From: Actinomadura sp. NBRC 104412
Lineage (GTDB): Bacteria; Actinomycetota; Actinomycetes; Streptosporangiales; Streptosporangiaceae
Direction: 5' to 3'
Assembly: GCF_030269515.1 (NCBI RefSeq)
Contig: NZ_BSTM01000011.1
Location: forward strand, 84,625-148,624
Length of the DNA: 64,000 bases
Part shown: in pieces, positions 36,185 through 44,595 of the stretch
Layout: the number at the start of each line of letters is the position of its first letter
How positions within the stretch are numbered: position 1 is the stretch's first letter
The notes under the pieces: generated by a model
The model's database searches: none
Told to the model about the DNA's origin: nothing
The model's input: the letters and a program-made list of their open reading frames with translations, nothing else
Translations under genes and position numbers: made by a program

Positions 36185-36754
36185 TCAGGCAGGGGTGGCG
36201 ATGGCCGGGCCCAGGTCGAGGGTGCCCAGGACGGTGCCGTCCTCGGACAGGGCCTCCACCACCGGGGCCCGGCGCGCCCCCCAGACCACGACCGCGTGCC
36301 CGTGCGCGGGGACCTTCAGCAGGCGGCTGCCCACGCGCAGGGCGGCGACCTCCGAGGCCACCCACAGGCGGGCCTGGCTGACCCACTTGGCCCCCCAGGG
36401 AAGCAGGCGGTTGGCGTTGCGGACGGTCTTGCCCGTCCCGTAGCGCAGGAGGGGCCCGCCGAGCTCGGCGGCGGAGCGGCGGGCCAGGGGCTGGTCGGGC
36501 GCGGCTCCGCCCGCGCCGCCCAGCTCCAGCCACTCGCCGTCGCGGCGGTGGAACGTCCAGCCCTCGATGAAGGGCGGGACGCTGCGCGTGAGGTCGCCCT
36601 GCCTTCTTAGGAACGTGACAACGGCGATGTCGCCGTCGACGTCGAGGCAGAGCGGCACGAACTCCTGGCCGTCGTCCAGGCCGGCGTGGGCGGTTTCGGG
36701 CAGGCCGTCCCGGAGCAGCCGCAGGCACTCGGCGTGCACGTCGTGGTCGTTCAT
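36185..36754 (-). CDS. Unrecognised 189-residue protein
   Basis: I do not recognise this family. The protein opens MNDHDVHAECLRLLRDGLPETA, then has beta-rich segments (FVPLCLDVDGDIAVVTFLRR, GWTFHRRDGEWLELGG) and a Trp-containing region (WGAKWVSQARLWVASEVAALRVG). It ends in VVVWGARRAPVVEALSEDG. Relatives of this look occur as lone genes in actinomycetes. No signal or membrane helix. The ATG is preceded by AGCGGAAG. It points away from the STM4015-STM4011 cluster and shares its upstream region with it. Confidence 0.65.
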   Translation of the reverse strand: MNDHDVHAECLRLLRDGLPETAHAGLDDGQEFVPLCLDVDGDIAVVTFLRRQGDLTRSVPPFIEGWTFHRRDGEWLELGGAGGAAPDQPLARRSAAELGGPLLRYGTGKTVRNANRLLPWGAKWVSQARLWVASEVAALRVGSRLLKVPAHGHAVVVWGARRAPVVEALSEDGTVLGTLDLGPAIATPA

Positions 36755-37089
36755 CTTCCGCTGACCTCGTGGATTGAGCAGGGGTGGAGAGGACTCGGCA
36801 AGCAGGGGTCGGGAGGGCATGGCAAGGGCCCTCCCGGTGAGGGCCCCTCAAGCTGATCCACTTTAATCGTCCAAGTCGCCTAGTTTCACCCGTCTCGATC
36901 AGTCCTGCTCGTCACACTTTCGCGTCGGCCGCCACGGGCGGCTTGCCCGGCCCATCCGTCCTCGTCCCGGTGACGAACCGGTTCCGCGTTGTCGCGGATG
37001 GTGAACGGTGGCGCGGTTCGCCGCAGATGTCCTTCGCTTGTCGTCGGCGGCTGATAGGACGGTTCCCTCCACATCGTGAAAGGGATCCG
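36755..37089. promoter_or_regulatory. Divergent promoter region of the STM4015-STM4011 cluster
   Basis: 335 bp between divergent genes. It contains a perfect 8-bp hairpin GGGCCCTC-ccggt-GAGGGCCC at 36826-36846, about 70 bp upstream of the minus-strand gene, and a locally AT-rich stretch (CACTTTAATCG) just beyond it that could hold promoter elements. Nothing in it is recognisable as a known riboswitch. Confidence 0.4.
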
Positions 37090-38064
37090 ATGGCCATATA
37101 CCAGCACCTCGACACGTTCGCCGGGAAGGCGGTGGCCGACTTCCAGCACGAGCACGAGGGGGAGGACGCCGCCTCCAACTACGGGACCGCCGAGAAGTCC
37201 CTGGCAGGGGAACCGTCCTCGGATGCCGGGGACCACGCCTGGCGGATCGGGAGCTGGTTCGAGGGCCCCGATTTCGCCGACGTCCTGCGGAAGTTCCTGG
37301 ACACGGCCGGGGCCGCGGCGGTGACGCACCTGGTCGTCGGCTACTGGGGCGCCGACTACGACGAGGGCGCCGCCGACCCGGTGCGGTTGCTGGTGGACGC
37401 CGCCGACCGGTTGCCGAACCTGCGGGCGCTGTTCCTCGGCGACATCGTGATGGAGCAGGCGGAGATCTCCTGGATCGAGCAGTCCGACATCACGCCGCTG
37501 TTCGGTGCCTTCCCTCGGCTCGAGCACCTGGAGGTACGGGGCGGGCAGGAGCTGGCGCTGAGACCGCTCACCAGTACCGTCCTGAAGACGCTGCGGTTCG
37601 AGACCGGCGGCCTGCCCAGCGCCGTCGTACGGGCGCTGGGCGACAGCGACCTGCCCGCGCTGGAGCACCTCGACCTGTGGCTGGGCGTCGGCAACTACGG
37701 CGGCGACGCGACGGTCGCCGACCTGGCGCCGATCCTGGGTGGCGGACGGCTGCCGTCCCTGCGCCATCTCGGCCTGGAGGACAGCGAGATCCAGGACGAG
37801 CTCGCCGCCGCGGTCGCCGGGGCGCCGGTCGTGGCGAGGCTGGAATCGCTCAGCCTGGCCATGGGCGTCCTCACCGACCGGGGCGCCGAGTCGCTGCTGT
37901 CCGGGCAGCCGCTCACCCACCTGAAGTCCCTCGACCTGCACCACCACTACCTGACCGAGCCGATGGCCGACCGTGTGCGCGCGGCGCTGCCCGGGGTGGC
38001 CGTCGACCTGAGCGAGGGACACGACCCGCAGGACCGCTGGCCCTATGTGGCCGTGGCCGAATGA
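37090..38064 (+). CDS. STM4015 family LRR-like protein (first copy)
   Basis: Encodes 324 residues. It opens MAIYQHLDTFAGKAVADF, typical of STM4015-family proteins. After a ~100-residue N-terminal part (VTHLVVGYWGADYDEG, LRALFLGDIVMEQAEISW), irregular leucine-rich repeats follow: LEHLEVRGG, LEHLDLWLG, LRHLGLEDSEIQD, LESLSLAMGVLTDRG, LKSLDLHHHYLTE. The function is unknown; a binding scaffold is likely. It is the first gene of the cluster, with an AAAGGG site before the ATG. A longer upstream frame has no support. About 75% of its layout is shared with the next gene. Confidence 0.85.
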   Translation: MAIYQHLDTFAGKAVADFQHEHEGEDAASNYGTAEKSLAGEPSSDAGDHAWRIGSWFEGPDFADVLRKFLDTAGAAAVTHLVVGYWGADYDEGAADPVRLLVDAADRLPNLRALFLGDIVMEQAEISWIEQSDITPLFGAFPRLEHLEVRGGQELALRPLTSTVLKTLRFETGGLPSAVVRALGDSDLPALEHLDLWLGVGNYGGDATVADLAPILGGGRLPSLRHLGLEDSEIQDELAAAVAGAPVVARLESLSLAMGVLTDRGAESLLSGQPLTHLKSLDLHHHYLTEPMADRVRAALPGVAVDLSEGHDPQDRWPYVAVAE

Positions 38065-38110
38065 TGACGAGAATCAGGCGAAGCAGCAGAACCGGGACCG
38101 CGAGGACACG

Positions 38111-39079
38111 TTGATCAACGAATATCTGACCGAGTTCGCCGGGCTGCCCGTGAAGGAGTTCACGGGGGATCCCGGCGAGGACGGGTTCGAGGGTGGCGCC
38201 CTGGCCGATCCCTCCCGGGTCGCCTGGAGGGTCGGCTACGTCATGGCCGACGACGGGGCACTGTACAGGGACTTCCTCGACAACTTCGCCCGGTTCCTCG
38301 ACCTCGTCGACACCGCCCGGGTGACGCACCTGGTCATCGGCTGGTGGGAGTACGACCACGACCCCGTCGAGGTGCTGAGCGAGGCCGCCGGCGACCTGCC
38401 GAACCTGCGGGCGCTGTTCCTCGGCGACATCCTGGACTGGGAACTGCACATCTCCTGGATCGAGCAGTCCGACCTCACCCCGCTGTTCCAGAAGTACCCG
38501 TCGCTTGAGCACGTGGAGGCGCGCGGCGGGCAGGGCCTGACGTTCGAGCCCATGCGCCACGAACGGCTGAGGACGGTCCGTTTCGAATCCGGAGGGCTGC
38601 CCGCGGAGGCCGTCCAGGGGGTGGCGCGCAGTGACCTGCCCGCGCTCGAACACCTCGACCTGTGGCTGGGCGCGGAGGACCGCGGGCGGACGGCCACGCT
38701 CGACGACCTGGGTCCCGTCCTGACCGGCGAGCGGTTCCCCGCGCTGCGGCGGCTCGGCCTCCAGAACGCCGACATCCAGGACGAGGTCGCCGCCGCGATC
38801 GCGTCGGCGCCGGTCGTGGCCCGCCTGGAGTCGCTGGCGCTGTCCATGGGCGCGCTGTCGGACCGTGGCGCCGAGGCACTGCTGACCGGCCAGCCCCTGA
38901 CCCACCTGAAGGACCTCGACCTGCACCACGCGTTCCTGTCGGAGGACATGGTGGAGCGCATCCGCAAGGCGCTGCCCGGTGTCTCCCTCGACCTGACGGA
39001 CGCGACCGGTGCCGCGACCTGGCTCCGCCGCGACCGTGTCTGGGACAGCGCCGGTTCCTACATAGCGGTGTCCGAATGA
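38111..39079 (+). CDS. STM4015 family LRR-like protein (second copy)
   Basis: Encodes 322 residues, a tandem duplicate of the preceding gene: the same WIEQSD(I/L)TPLF, LPALEHLDLWLG and LTDRG/LSDRGAE blocks. I chose a TTG start because GAGG precedes it by 6 nt and the residues after it (INEYLTEFAGLPVKEF) align with the start of the first copy. The ATG at 38045 would overlap the first gene and add a low-complexity stretch. The stop overlaps the STM4014 start (ATGA). The two copies have diverged enough to suggest different partners. Confidence 0.8.
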   Translation: MINEYLTEFAGLPVKEFTGDPGEDGFEGGALADPSRVAWRVGYVMADDGALYRDFLDNFARFLDLVDTARVTHLVIGWWEYDHDPVEVLSEAAGDLPNLRALFLGDILDWELHISWIEQSDLTPLFQKYPSLEHVEARGGQGLTFEPMRHERLRTVRFESGGLPAEAVQGVARSDLPALEHLDLWLGAEDRGRTATLDDLGPVLTGERFPALRRLGLQNADIQDEVAAAIASAPVVARLESLALSMGALSDRGAEALLTGQPLTHLKDLDLHHAFLSEDMVERIRKALPGVSLDLTDATGAATWLRRDRVWDSAGSYIAVSE

Positions 39080-40179
39080 TGTTCACCGTGCTCGGTACGC
39101 CGGGTGACCGCCGCACCGAGTTGTTCGCCGCCGCCTGCCGCGGTGCTGGCCTGCCCCCGCCTCACCTCGTCCCCTGGACGGACGCCGTGCGGGGTGACCC
39201 GTCGATCGCGCCGGGCTCGCTGCTGCGCTTGGACTCGCCTGGCGAGAACGCGGCGGTGGATGCGTTGCTGCGCGGTCCGGGAAATCCCGCCCGGGTGGGC
39301 GGGGGCGCACGGTGGTACGCGTCCTTCACCTCCGCCCTGGAACGGGTCGCCGCCGCGGGGGAACGGGCGGGCGCACGGCCGCTCAACGACGTGGCCGAGA
39401 TCGCGGTGATGTGCGACAAGCGGCGCTGCCATGCGCGCCTTGAGTCGGCGGGCGTTCCCGTCCCGGAGGCGCTGCCGCCAGTCCACGGCTACGCGGAACT
39501 GCGCGAGCGGATGGCGGACGCGGGCATGCCACGGGTGTTCGTCAAACCGGCGCACGGGTCGTCCGCGTCCGGCGTGGTGGCCTTGCAGACCGCGCGCCGG
39601 GGCCGGATCAGGGCCATCAGCTCTGCGGCGCCCTCGCCCGCCGGGGACGGCTACTACAACTCGCTGCGCGTCCAGACGTACGAGACCGAGGCCGAGGTGG
39701 CGCGGCTCATCGACACGCTGGCCCCGGACGGGCTCCACGTGGAGCGGTGGCTGCCCAAGGCGGCGCTGGACGGCCGCGTCCTCGACCTGCGCGTGGTCGT
39801 GACCGCGGGGGAGCCGTCGCATGTGGTGGTGCGCAGCAGCCGGTCGCCCATGACCAACCTGCACCTCGGGGGGACGCGGGGCGACGTGGACGCCGTGCGC
39901 CGGGCGATGGGGGAGTCCGGCTGGGCGCGGGCCCTTGACGTCGCGGCGCGGGCGGCGGCGTGCTTCCCGCGCAGCCTGATGGTGGGCGTGGACCTGCTCG
40001 TCCAGATCGGCTGGCAGCGGTACGCGGTCGGCGAGGTGAACGCGTTCGGCGACCTGCTGCCCGGGATCACCGGCCTGCCCGGCACCCGGTTCGCCGGGCA
40101 GGACACCTACACCGCCCAGGTCACCGCCGCCACGGCGCAGGTCACCGCCACCACGGCACAGGTCATCGCGCTCGCGTGA
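39076..40179 (+). CDS. STM4014 family ATP-grasp-like protein
   Basis: Encodes 367 residues. An N-terminal substrate-type domain (FTVLGTPGDRRTELFAAAC) leads to an ATP-grasp-like domain: DKRRCHARLESAGVPVPEALPP, VFVKPAHGSSASGVVAL (ATP-contacting Lys and glycine loop), LHVERWLPKAA, and metal-ligand candidates in LMVGVDLLVQ and AVGEVNAFGDL. ATP-grasp enzymes ligate a carboxylate to an amine or thiol with ATP. The partner is unknown. It overlaps the preceding gene by 4 bp (ATGA). The C terminus ends in three TAQV-type heptads, likely a species-specific expansion. Confidence 0.83.
   Translation: MMFTVLGTPGDRRTELFAAACRGAGLPPPHLVPWTDAVRGDPSIAPGSLLRLDSPGENAAVDALLRGPGNPARVGGGARWYASFTSALERVAAAGERAGARPLNDVAEIAVMCDKRRCHARLESAGVPVPEALPPVHGYAELRERMADAGMPRVFVKPAHGSSASGVVALQTARRGRIRAISSAAPSPAGDGYYNSLRVQTYETEAEVARLIDTLAPDGLHVERWLPKAALDGRVLDLRVVVTAGEPSHVVVRSSRSPMTNLHLGGTRGDVDAVRRAMGESGWARALDVAARAAACFPRSLMVGVDLLVQIGWQRYAVGEVNAFGDLLPGITGLPGTRFAGQDTYTAQVTAATAQVTATTAQVIALA
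40111..40176 (+). repeat. Three 21-bp repeats at the 3' end of the STM4014 gene
   Basis: Three consecutive 21-bp units encode TAQVTAA, TAQVTAT and TAQVIAL, ending one codon before the stop. Base differences are few. They add an Ala/Thr/Val tail after the folded domain. Confidence 0.8.
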
Positions 40180-40190
40180 GGCGTCCCGGC

Positions 40191-40988
40191 ATGTATGACA
40201 TGAACGAGATCATCGGTAGCCACGACGTGCTGCTGGTGACGCTGGACACGCTCCGCTACGATGTGGCCGCCGAGCTTGCCGCCACCGGGCAGACACCGAA
40301 CCTCTGCCGCCTCCTCCCAGGGGGCCAGTGGGAACGCCGCCACACCCCTGGAAGCTTCACCTACGCCGCACACGCCGCGATGCTGGCGGGGTTCCTGCCT
40401 ACACCGGCACGTCCGGGCCCACATCCACGCCTGTTCGCCGGCCGGTTCCCTGGGAGCGAGACCACCGCCCCTGGCACCTGGGTGTTCGACGCCGCCGACC
40501 TGCCGTCCGGGCTGGCCCAGGCGGGGTACCACACCGTCTGCGTCGGCGGCGTCGGCTTCTTCAACAAGCTGACACCCCTCGGCTCCGCCCTGCCCGCCCT
40601 CTTCGCCGAGAGCCACTGGGAACCCGGGTTCGGCGTCACCGACCCCGACTCCCTCCCCAACCAGATCGACCGCGTCGCCGAGATCCTGCGTCGGCTTCCG
40701 TCCACGCGACGGCTGTTCCTCCTGCTCAACGTCGCGGCCCTGCACCAGCCGAACTGGTTCTACCTGGACGGGGCCGCACCCGGCGACGACTCGCGCGACT
40801 CCCACGCCGCCGCGCTCCGCCATGCCGACCGGCACCTCGGCCGCCTATTCGCCCTCGTGCGCCGGCCCTCCTTCGTGATCGTCTGCTCCGACCACGGAAC
40901 GGCGTACGGCGAGGACGGCCACACCGGTCACCGCATCGGCCACGAGGTCGTCTGGACCGTCCCATACGGAGAGTTCGTTCTGACATGA
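40191..40988 (+). CDS. STM4013/SEN3800 family hydrolase (alkaline phosphatase fold)
   Basis: Encodes 265 residues. The alkaline-phosphatase/sulfatase superfamily fold is shown by VLLVTLDTLRYDVA (first metal Asp), SFTYAAHAAMLAG (nucleophile Ser/Thr region), and VIVCSDHGTAYGEDGHTGHR (second-site Asp-His and His). It probably hydrolyses or transfers a phosphate, sulfate or phosphonate ester. It is short for the superfamily, with no signal peptide, so it acts in the cytosol. The stop overlaps the STM4012 ATG, so translation is coupled. Confidence 0.87.
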   Translation: MYDMNEIIGSHDVLLVTLDTLRYDVAAELAATGQTPNLCRLLPGGQWERRHTPGSFTYAAHAAMLAGFLPTPARPGPHPRLFAGRFPGSETTAPGTWVFDAADLPSGLAQAGYHTVCVGGVGFFNKLTPLGSALPALFAESHWEPGFGVTDPDSLPNQIDRVAEILRRLPSTRRLFLLLNVAALHQPNWFYLDGAAPGDDSRDSHAAALRHADRHLGRLFALVRRPSFVIVCSDHGTAYGEDGHTGHRIGHEVVWTVPYGEFVLT

Positions 40989-42259
40989 CCGGTCCCTATC
41001 AGCAGTACGTCTACGCCTATCCGCACAAGACCGCGTACCGTCCACTCACACCCCGCCCCTCGCTCCACTCCGTGTGGGGTGAGGAGGACCGTTCCGCGCT
41101 CTTCCTCTACCTGCACATCCCGTTCTGCGAGATGCGGTGCGGCTTCTGCAACCTCTTCACCCGTACCGGCGCACCCGAAGACCTCACCCGTGCCTACCTG
41201 GACGCGCTCGACCGCCAGGCGACCGCCGTCCAGGACGCGCTGGGCGACGCCACGTTCGCCATGGCCGCCTTCGGAGGCGGAACCCCCACCTACCTGAACG
41301 CCCGCGAACTGGAACGCCTCTGCGACATCGCCGCGCGCTTCGCCTCCCTGGGCTCGATCCCGCTGGGCGTGGAGACGTCCCCGGCGACCGCGACGACCGA
41401 CCGCCTCACCGTCCTCGCCGAGCGCGGCACGACCCGCGTCTCGATCGGCGTCCAGAGCTTCCTGGACGAGGAGGCCCGCGCCGCCGTCCGACCCCAGAAA
41501 CGAGCCGAGGTGGAGGCCGCCCTGGACCGGATACGCGCCGTGGGCTTCCCCACCCTCAACATCGACCTCATCTACGGCATCGACGGCCAGACCCCCGCCA
41601 CCTGGCTGCACTCCCTGGACACCGCCCTGACCTGGCGTCCCGAGGAGCTATACCTCTACCCGCTGTATGTTCGCCCGCTGACCGGCCTGGCCCGCCGGGG
41701 GTCGTGGGACGACCAGCGCATGGAGCTCTACCGCCTGGGCCGTGACCACCTTCTCGCCAACGGCTACGAGCAGGTCTCCATGCGCATGTTCCGCCTCCCC
41801 ACCGCCACGCCCACCGGAACGGAGTACTGCTGCCAACGCGACGGAATGGTGGGCCTGGGCTGCGGCGCCCGCTCCTACACCACGCGCCTGCACTACTCGT
41901 TCGAGTACGCGGTCGAGGCCAGGCACGTCCGAGCGATCATCGACGACTACGTGGCGGAAACCGACTTCACCACGGCCCGGGTCGGCTTCTCCCTTAGCGA
42001 CGACGAACGCCGGCGCCGTCACCTCATCCAGTCCCTGCTCCAGGCCGAGGGACTGGACCGTGCCACCTACCGCGCCCGTTTCGGCACCGACGCCGCCGAG
42101 GACTTCGACCTGTCCACGTTCATCGAGCGCGGCTGGCTGGACAGAACCGAGACGGCCCTGCGCCTCACCCCCGAAGGGCTGGCGCGCTCCGATGCGATAG
42201 GCCCCGCCCTCTTCTCTCCAGCCGTCCACCGGCTGATGAGCACCTACGAAGCGCGTTGA
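40985..42259 (+). CDS. STM4012 family radical SAM protein (HemW-like)
   Basis: Encodes 424 residues. The radical SAM cluster motif CX3CX2C is at Cys48, Cys52 and Cys55 (HIPFCEMRCGFCNLFTR), followed by the SAM-binding FGGGTPTYL and, later, VSIGVQSFLDEEARA and LNIDLIYGIDGQTP. These blocks match HemN/HemW-type enzymes, although the remaining sequence has diverged. HemW-like proteins bind haem or do methyl/radical chemistry; here the substrate is unknown. Upstream reading frame (from 40328) is only a shadow of STM4013. It is coupled to STM4013 by a 4-bp overlap. Confidence 0.9.
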   Translation: MTGPYQQYVYAYPHKTAYRPLTPRPSLHSVWGEEDRSALFLYLHIPFCEMRCGFCNLFTRTGAPEDLTRAYLDALDRQATAVQDALGDATFAMAAFGGGTPTYLNARELERLCDIAARFASLGSIPLGVETSPATATTDRLTVLAERGTTRVSIGVQSFLDEEARAAVRPQKRAEVEAALDRIRAVGFPTLNIDLIYGIDGQTPATWLHSLDTALTWRPEELYLYPLYVRPLTGLARRGSWDDQRMELYRLGRDHLLANGYEQVSMRMFRLPTATPTGTEYCCQRDGMVGLGCGARSYTTRLHYSFEYAVEARHVRAIIDDYVAETDFTTARVGFSLSDDERRRRHLIQSLLQAEGLDRATYRARFGTDAAEDFDLSTFIERGWLDRTETALRLTPEGLARSDAIGPALFSPAVHRLMSTYEAR

Positions 42260-42346
42260 CCCCCTGGCCGGGGTCGTAGGCGGCCTTGGCGGGTGCAACG
42301 TCTGGTTGGCTGGAGGGGCACTGCGAATGGTGCGGAGGGTTGTCGC

Positions 42347-43201
42347 TTGGAAGAACACCTGACGGTTCTGTATCGGGGGCCGCTGGCCAGTTGCAACTAC
42401 GACTGTCCGTACTGCCCCTTCGCCAAGCGAAGGGACACGCCCGAGCAGTTGCGGGCCGATCGGAACGCGCTGGAGCGCTTCACCGGGTGGGTACGGGAAC
42501 AGGACCACGGGATCTCCGTGCTGTTCACGCCCTGGGGCGAGGGCCTGGTCCGATCCTGGTACCGGCGCGCGCTCGTGGAACTCAGCCATCTTCCGCACGT
42601 GCGACGGGCCGCGATCCAGACGAACCTCAGCCACCGCGTCGACTGGACGGCGGACGCGGACCTGTCCCGGCTCGCCCTGTGGTGCACGTACCACCCGGGG
42701 CAGGTGCCCTACGAACGCTTCCTCGGTAAGTGCCGCGACCTTGCCGAACGCGGTGTGCGCTTCAGCGTGGGCATCGTCGGCAAGGCCGAGCACCTCGACG
42801 CCGCCCGCCGGCTCCGGGCCGACCTACCCGCGGACGTGTACCTCTGGGTGAACGCCGCCGAGGGCGCCACCTACACCGACGCCGAGGCCGCGCTCTGGAG
42901 CGAGATCGACCCGCTGTTCGGCCTCAGCCGCGACCCGCACCCCAGCCGCGGCCTGCCCTGCCGGACGGGCGAGACCGTGATCTCGGTGGACGGTGACGGC
43001 ACGGTACGGCGCTGCCATTTCGTCCCGGCCGTGCTGGGGAACCTCTACGACGGGTCGTTCCGCGCCGCCCTGCGCCCGCGTCCATGCCCGCTGGACCTCT
43101 GCGATTGCCACATCGGTTACGTTCATCTGGAGCCGTTGGGCCTCTACGACGTCTTCGCGGGCGGCGTCCTGGAACGCGTCCCCTTCGCCTGGCCCTCGTG
43201 A
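42347..43201 (+). CDS. STM4011 family radical SAM protein
   Basis: Encodes 284 residues. Cys16, Cys20 and Cys23 (LASCNYDCPYCPFAKR) ligate the SAM-cleaving cluster. The C-terminal region has further cysteines (RGLPCRTGETVISVDGDG, RRCHFVPAVLGNLYDG, CPLDLCDCHIGYVHL) arranged like a SPASM/Twitch auxiliary cluster, typical of enzymes that modify peptides or proteins. I chose a TTG start because GGAGG lies 9 nt upstream and the motif begins at the expected distance; an ATG at 42293 would add 18 residues. It is the last gene of the cluster before a strong terminator. Confidence 0.87.
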   Translation: MEEHLTVLYRGPLASCNYDCPYCPFAKRRDTPEQLRADRNALERFTGWVREQDHGISVLFTPWGEGLVRSWYRRALVELSHLPHVRRAAIQTNLSHRVDWTADADLSRLALWCTYHPGQVPYERFLGKCRDLAERGVRFSVGIVGKAEHLDAARRLRADLPADVYLWVNAAEGATYTDAEAALWSEIDPLFGLSRDPHPSRGLPCRTGETVISVDGDGTVRRCHFVPAVLGNLYDGSFRAALRPRPCPLDLCDCHIGYVHLEPLGLYDVFAGGVLERVPFAWPS

Positions 43202-43209
43202 TCGGTGCA

Positions 43210-43261
43210 GGGCGGGTGTCCCCTGATGACTAGGGAAGTGGTCATCAAGGGACACCCGCCC
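43210..43261 (+). terminator. Strong terminator of the STM4011-STM4015 cluster
   Basis: A 21-bp stem with a single mismatch (left arm starts GGGCGGGTGTCCCC, right arm ends GGGACACCCGCCC) around a 10-nt loop, 8 bp after the STM4011 stop. It also faces the converging DUF6745 gene, so it can serve both directions. Confidence 0.92.
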
Positions 43262-43339
43262 AGGCTGGCCGGGAGCTACCCGACCGGTCTTTGAGGCCCT
43301 GCGGGGGCCGTTGTGCGCGCGGCCGGTCGCGCAAGCCGT

Positions 43340-44572
43340 TCAGGTTTCCTTCCGGGGACGGTACTCGGACTCGTCCATGCCGAACGTCCAGGCGACCCCC
43401 TCTCTGGCGGTGCGCGTGCGGGGCGGGACGCGCAGGTAGTAGGTGCGGTGCGAACCGTCGGGCTCGGGCGTGGAGTTCACCACCTCGACCATCACGATCG
43501 GCTCGTCGCCGTCAAGCTCGATGCGCCACAGCACGCCGGTCTCGTCCCGGTGGACGGGCTTGGCGCCGGTCTCGGCCAGGTAGCGCTCATAGCCGTAGAT
43601 CTCCAGCATGACCCGGCGCTGCTCGGCGTTGGACTCGGCGTCGATGCGGGCGGGGGACAGGTCGGTCAGCGACTCGATGAAGCCCGCGGGCAGCGGCATG
43701 CCCCGCCATGCGTGCAGTGCGAACCCATCGGAGTACGCCAAGGCGGGTCCGTCGCCGCGGTGCAGCCGCCCCGGTTCGTCGCGGTGCAGCTCGACCGGAC
43801 GCTCGGAGACGATCGCGACGCGCTCGTACGGCCACCACCAGCCCGCCACGCGGGCGACCTCGGCCACCCCGGACAGAACGGTGCCGGGAGGGCCGTCCTT
43901 TCCGAGACCGCCCAGGGACTCGACCAGCGACAGCCAGGGCGCGTCATGTTGGCCCAGGATCGCGTCGAGCGTCGCGCCGCGCAGCCGTGCCACGTTCCTG
44001 TGGTCATTGGCGGCGGGGAGCCCGCCGATGGCCTCCCGGATCCGCAGCACGAGCTCGTCGACCTGGCTCCAGAGGCGGCCGCCGGTCTGCGCCCAGGCTT
44101 GCGCCCAGCGCTCCGGTCCCAGCTCGGAGGACGCGGAGCCGCGGGCCTGCTCCCAGGGGTCGGTACGCAGGACCTCCCGTACGCTCGCGCCCGCGTCGCT
44201 CACATCGACCAGGGAGGAGGCAGCCTCAAGGTAGCGGCTCAGCCGCTTGGTCTTCTTCGACAGCCGTTGCCGCAACTCCTCCCCATGGCCCGCGATCAGG
44301 GCGGCGGCGACCGTCCCGTACGCGGGTGAAGGGACCCAGACGATGCGCTCTGGGGCGGCGAGCCCCGCGGCGGTGTACGCGGCGTGGACTCCGGCCTCGG
44401 CCCGTTCACGCTCATCGGGGCCGGTGGGGCCCGACGCGAACGCGGCGGCCTGCCAGTCAAGGACGATGTCGCCGCGCGAACGCGCGGGAACGGCCGGTTC
44501 CGCCTCGGGTCCGGAACGGTTCTCTGGGACGTCGGTGACGGCCTCGGACGGCATGGGGGGTGTGGTGGGCAC
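43340..44572 (-). CDS. DUF6745 domain protein
   Basis: Encodes 410 residues. The C-terminal half has the DUF6745 pattern: RLHRGDGPALAYSDGFALHAWRG, RRVMLEIYGYERYL and a final RTYYLRVPPRTRTAREGVAW. The N-terminal half is helical (DELVLRIREAIGGLPAAN). DUF6745 has no known function. A small gene 23 bp upstream looks like its operon partner. The pair converges on the STM4011-STM4015 cluster and may belong to the same locus (inference). Cytosolic: no signal or membrane helix. Confidence 0.82.
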   Translation of the reverse strand: MPTTPPMPSEAVTDVPENRSGPEAEPAVPARSRGDIVLDWQAAAFASGPTGPDERERAEAGVHAAYTAAGLAAPERIVWVPSPAYGTVAAALIAGHGEELRQRLSKKTKRLSRYLEAASSLVDVSDAGASVREVLRTDPWEQARGSASSELGPERWAQAWAQTGGRLWSQVDELVLRIREAIGGLPAANDHRNVARLRGATLDAILGQHDAPWLSLVESLGGLGKDGPPGTVLSGVAEVARVAGWWWPYERVAIVSERPVELHRDEPGRLHRGDGPALAYSDGFALHAWRGMPLPAGFIESLTDLSPARIDAESNAEQRRVMLEIYGYERYLAETGAKPVHRDETGVLWRIELDGDEPIVMVEVVNSTPEPDGSHRTYYLRVPPRTRTAREGVAWTFGMDESEYRPRKET

Positions 44573-44595
44573 GTTGGTCTCCGGTAGGGGTCGGG

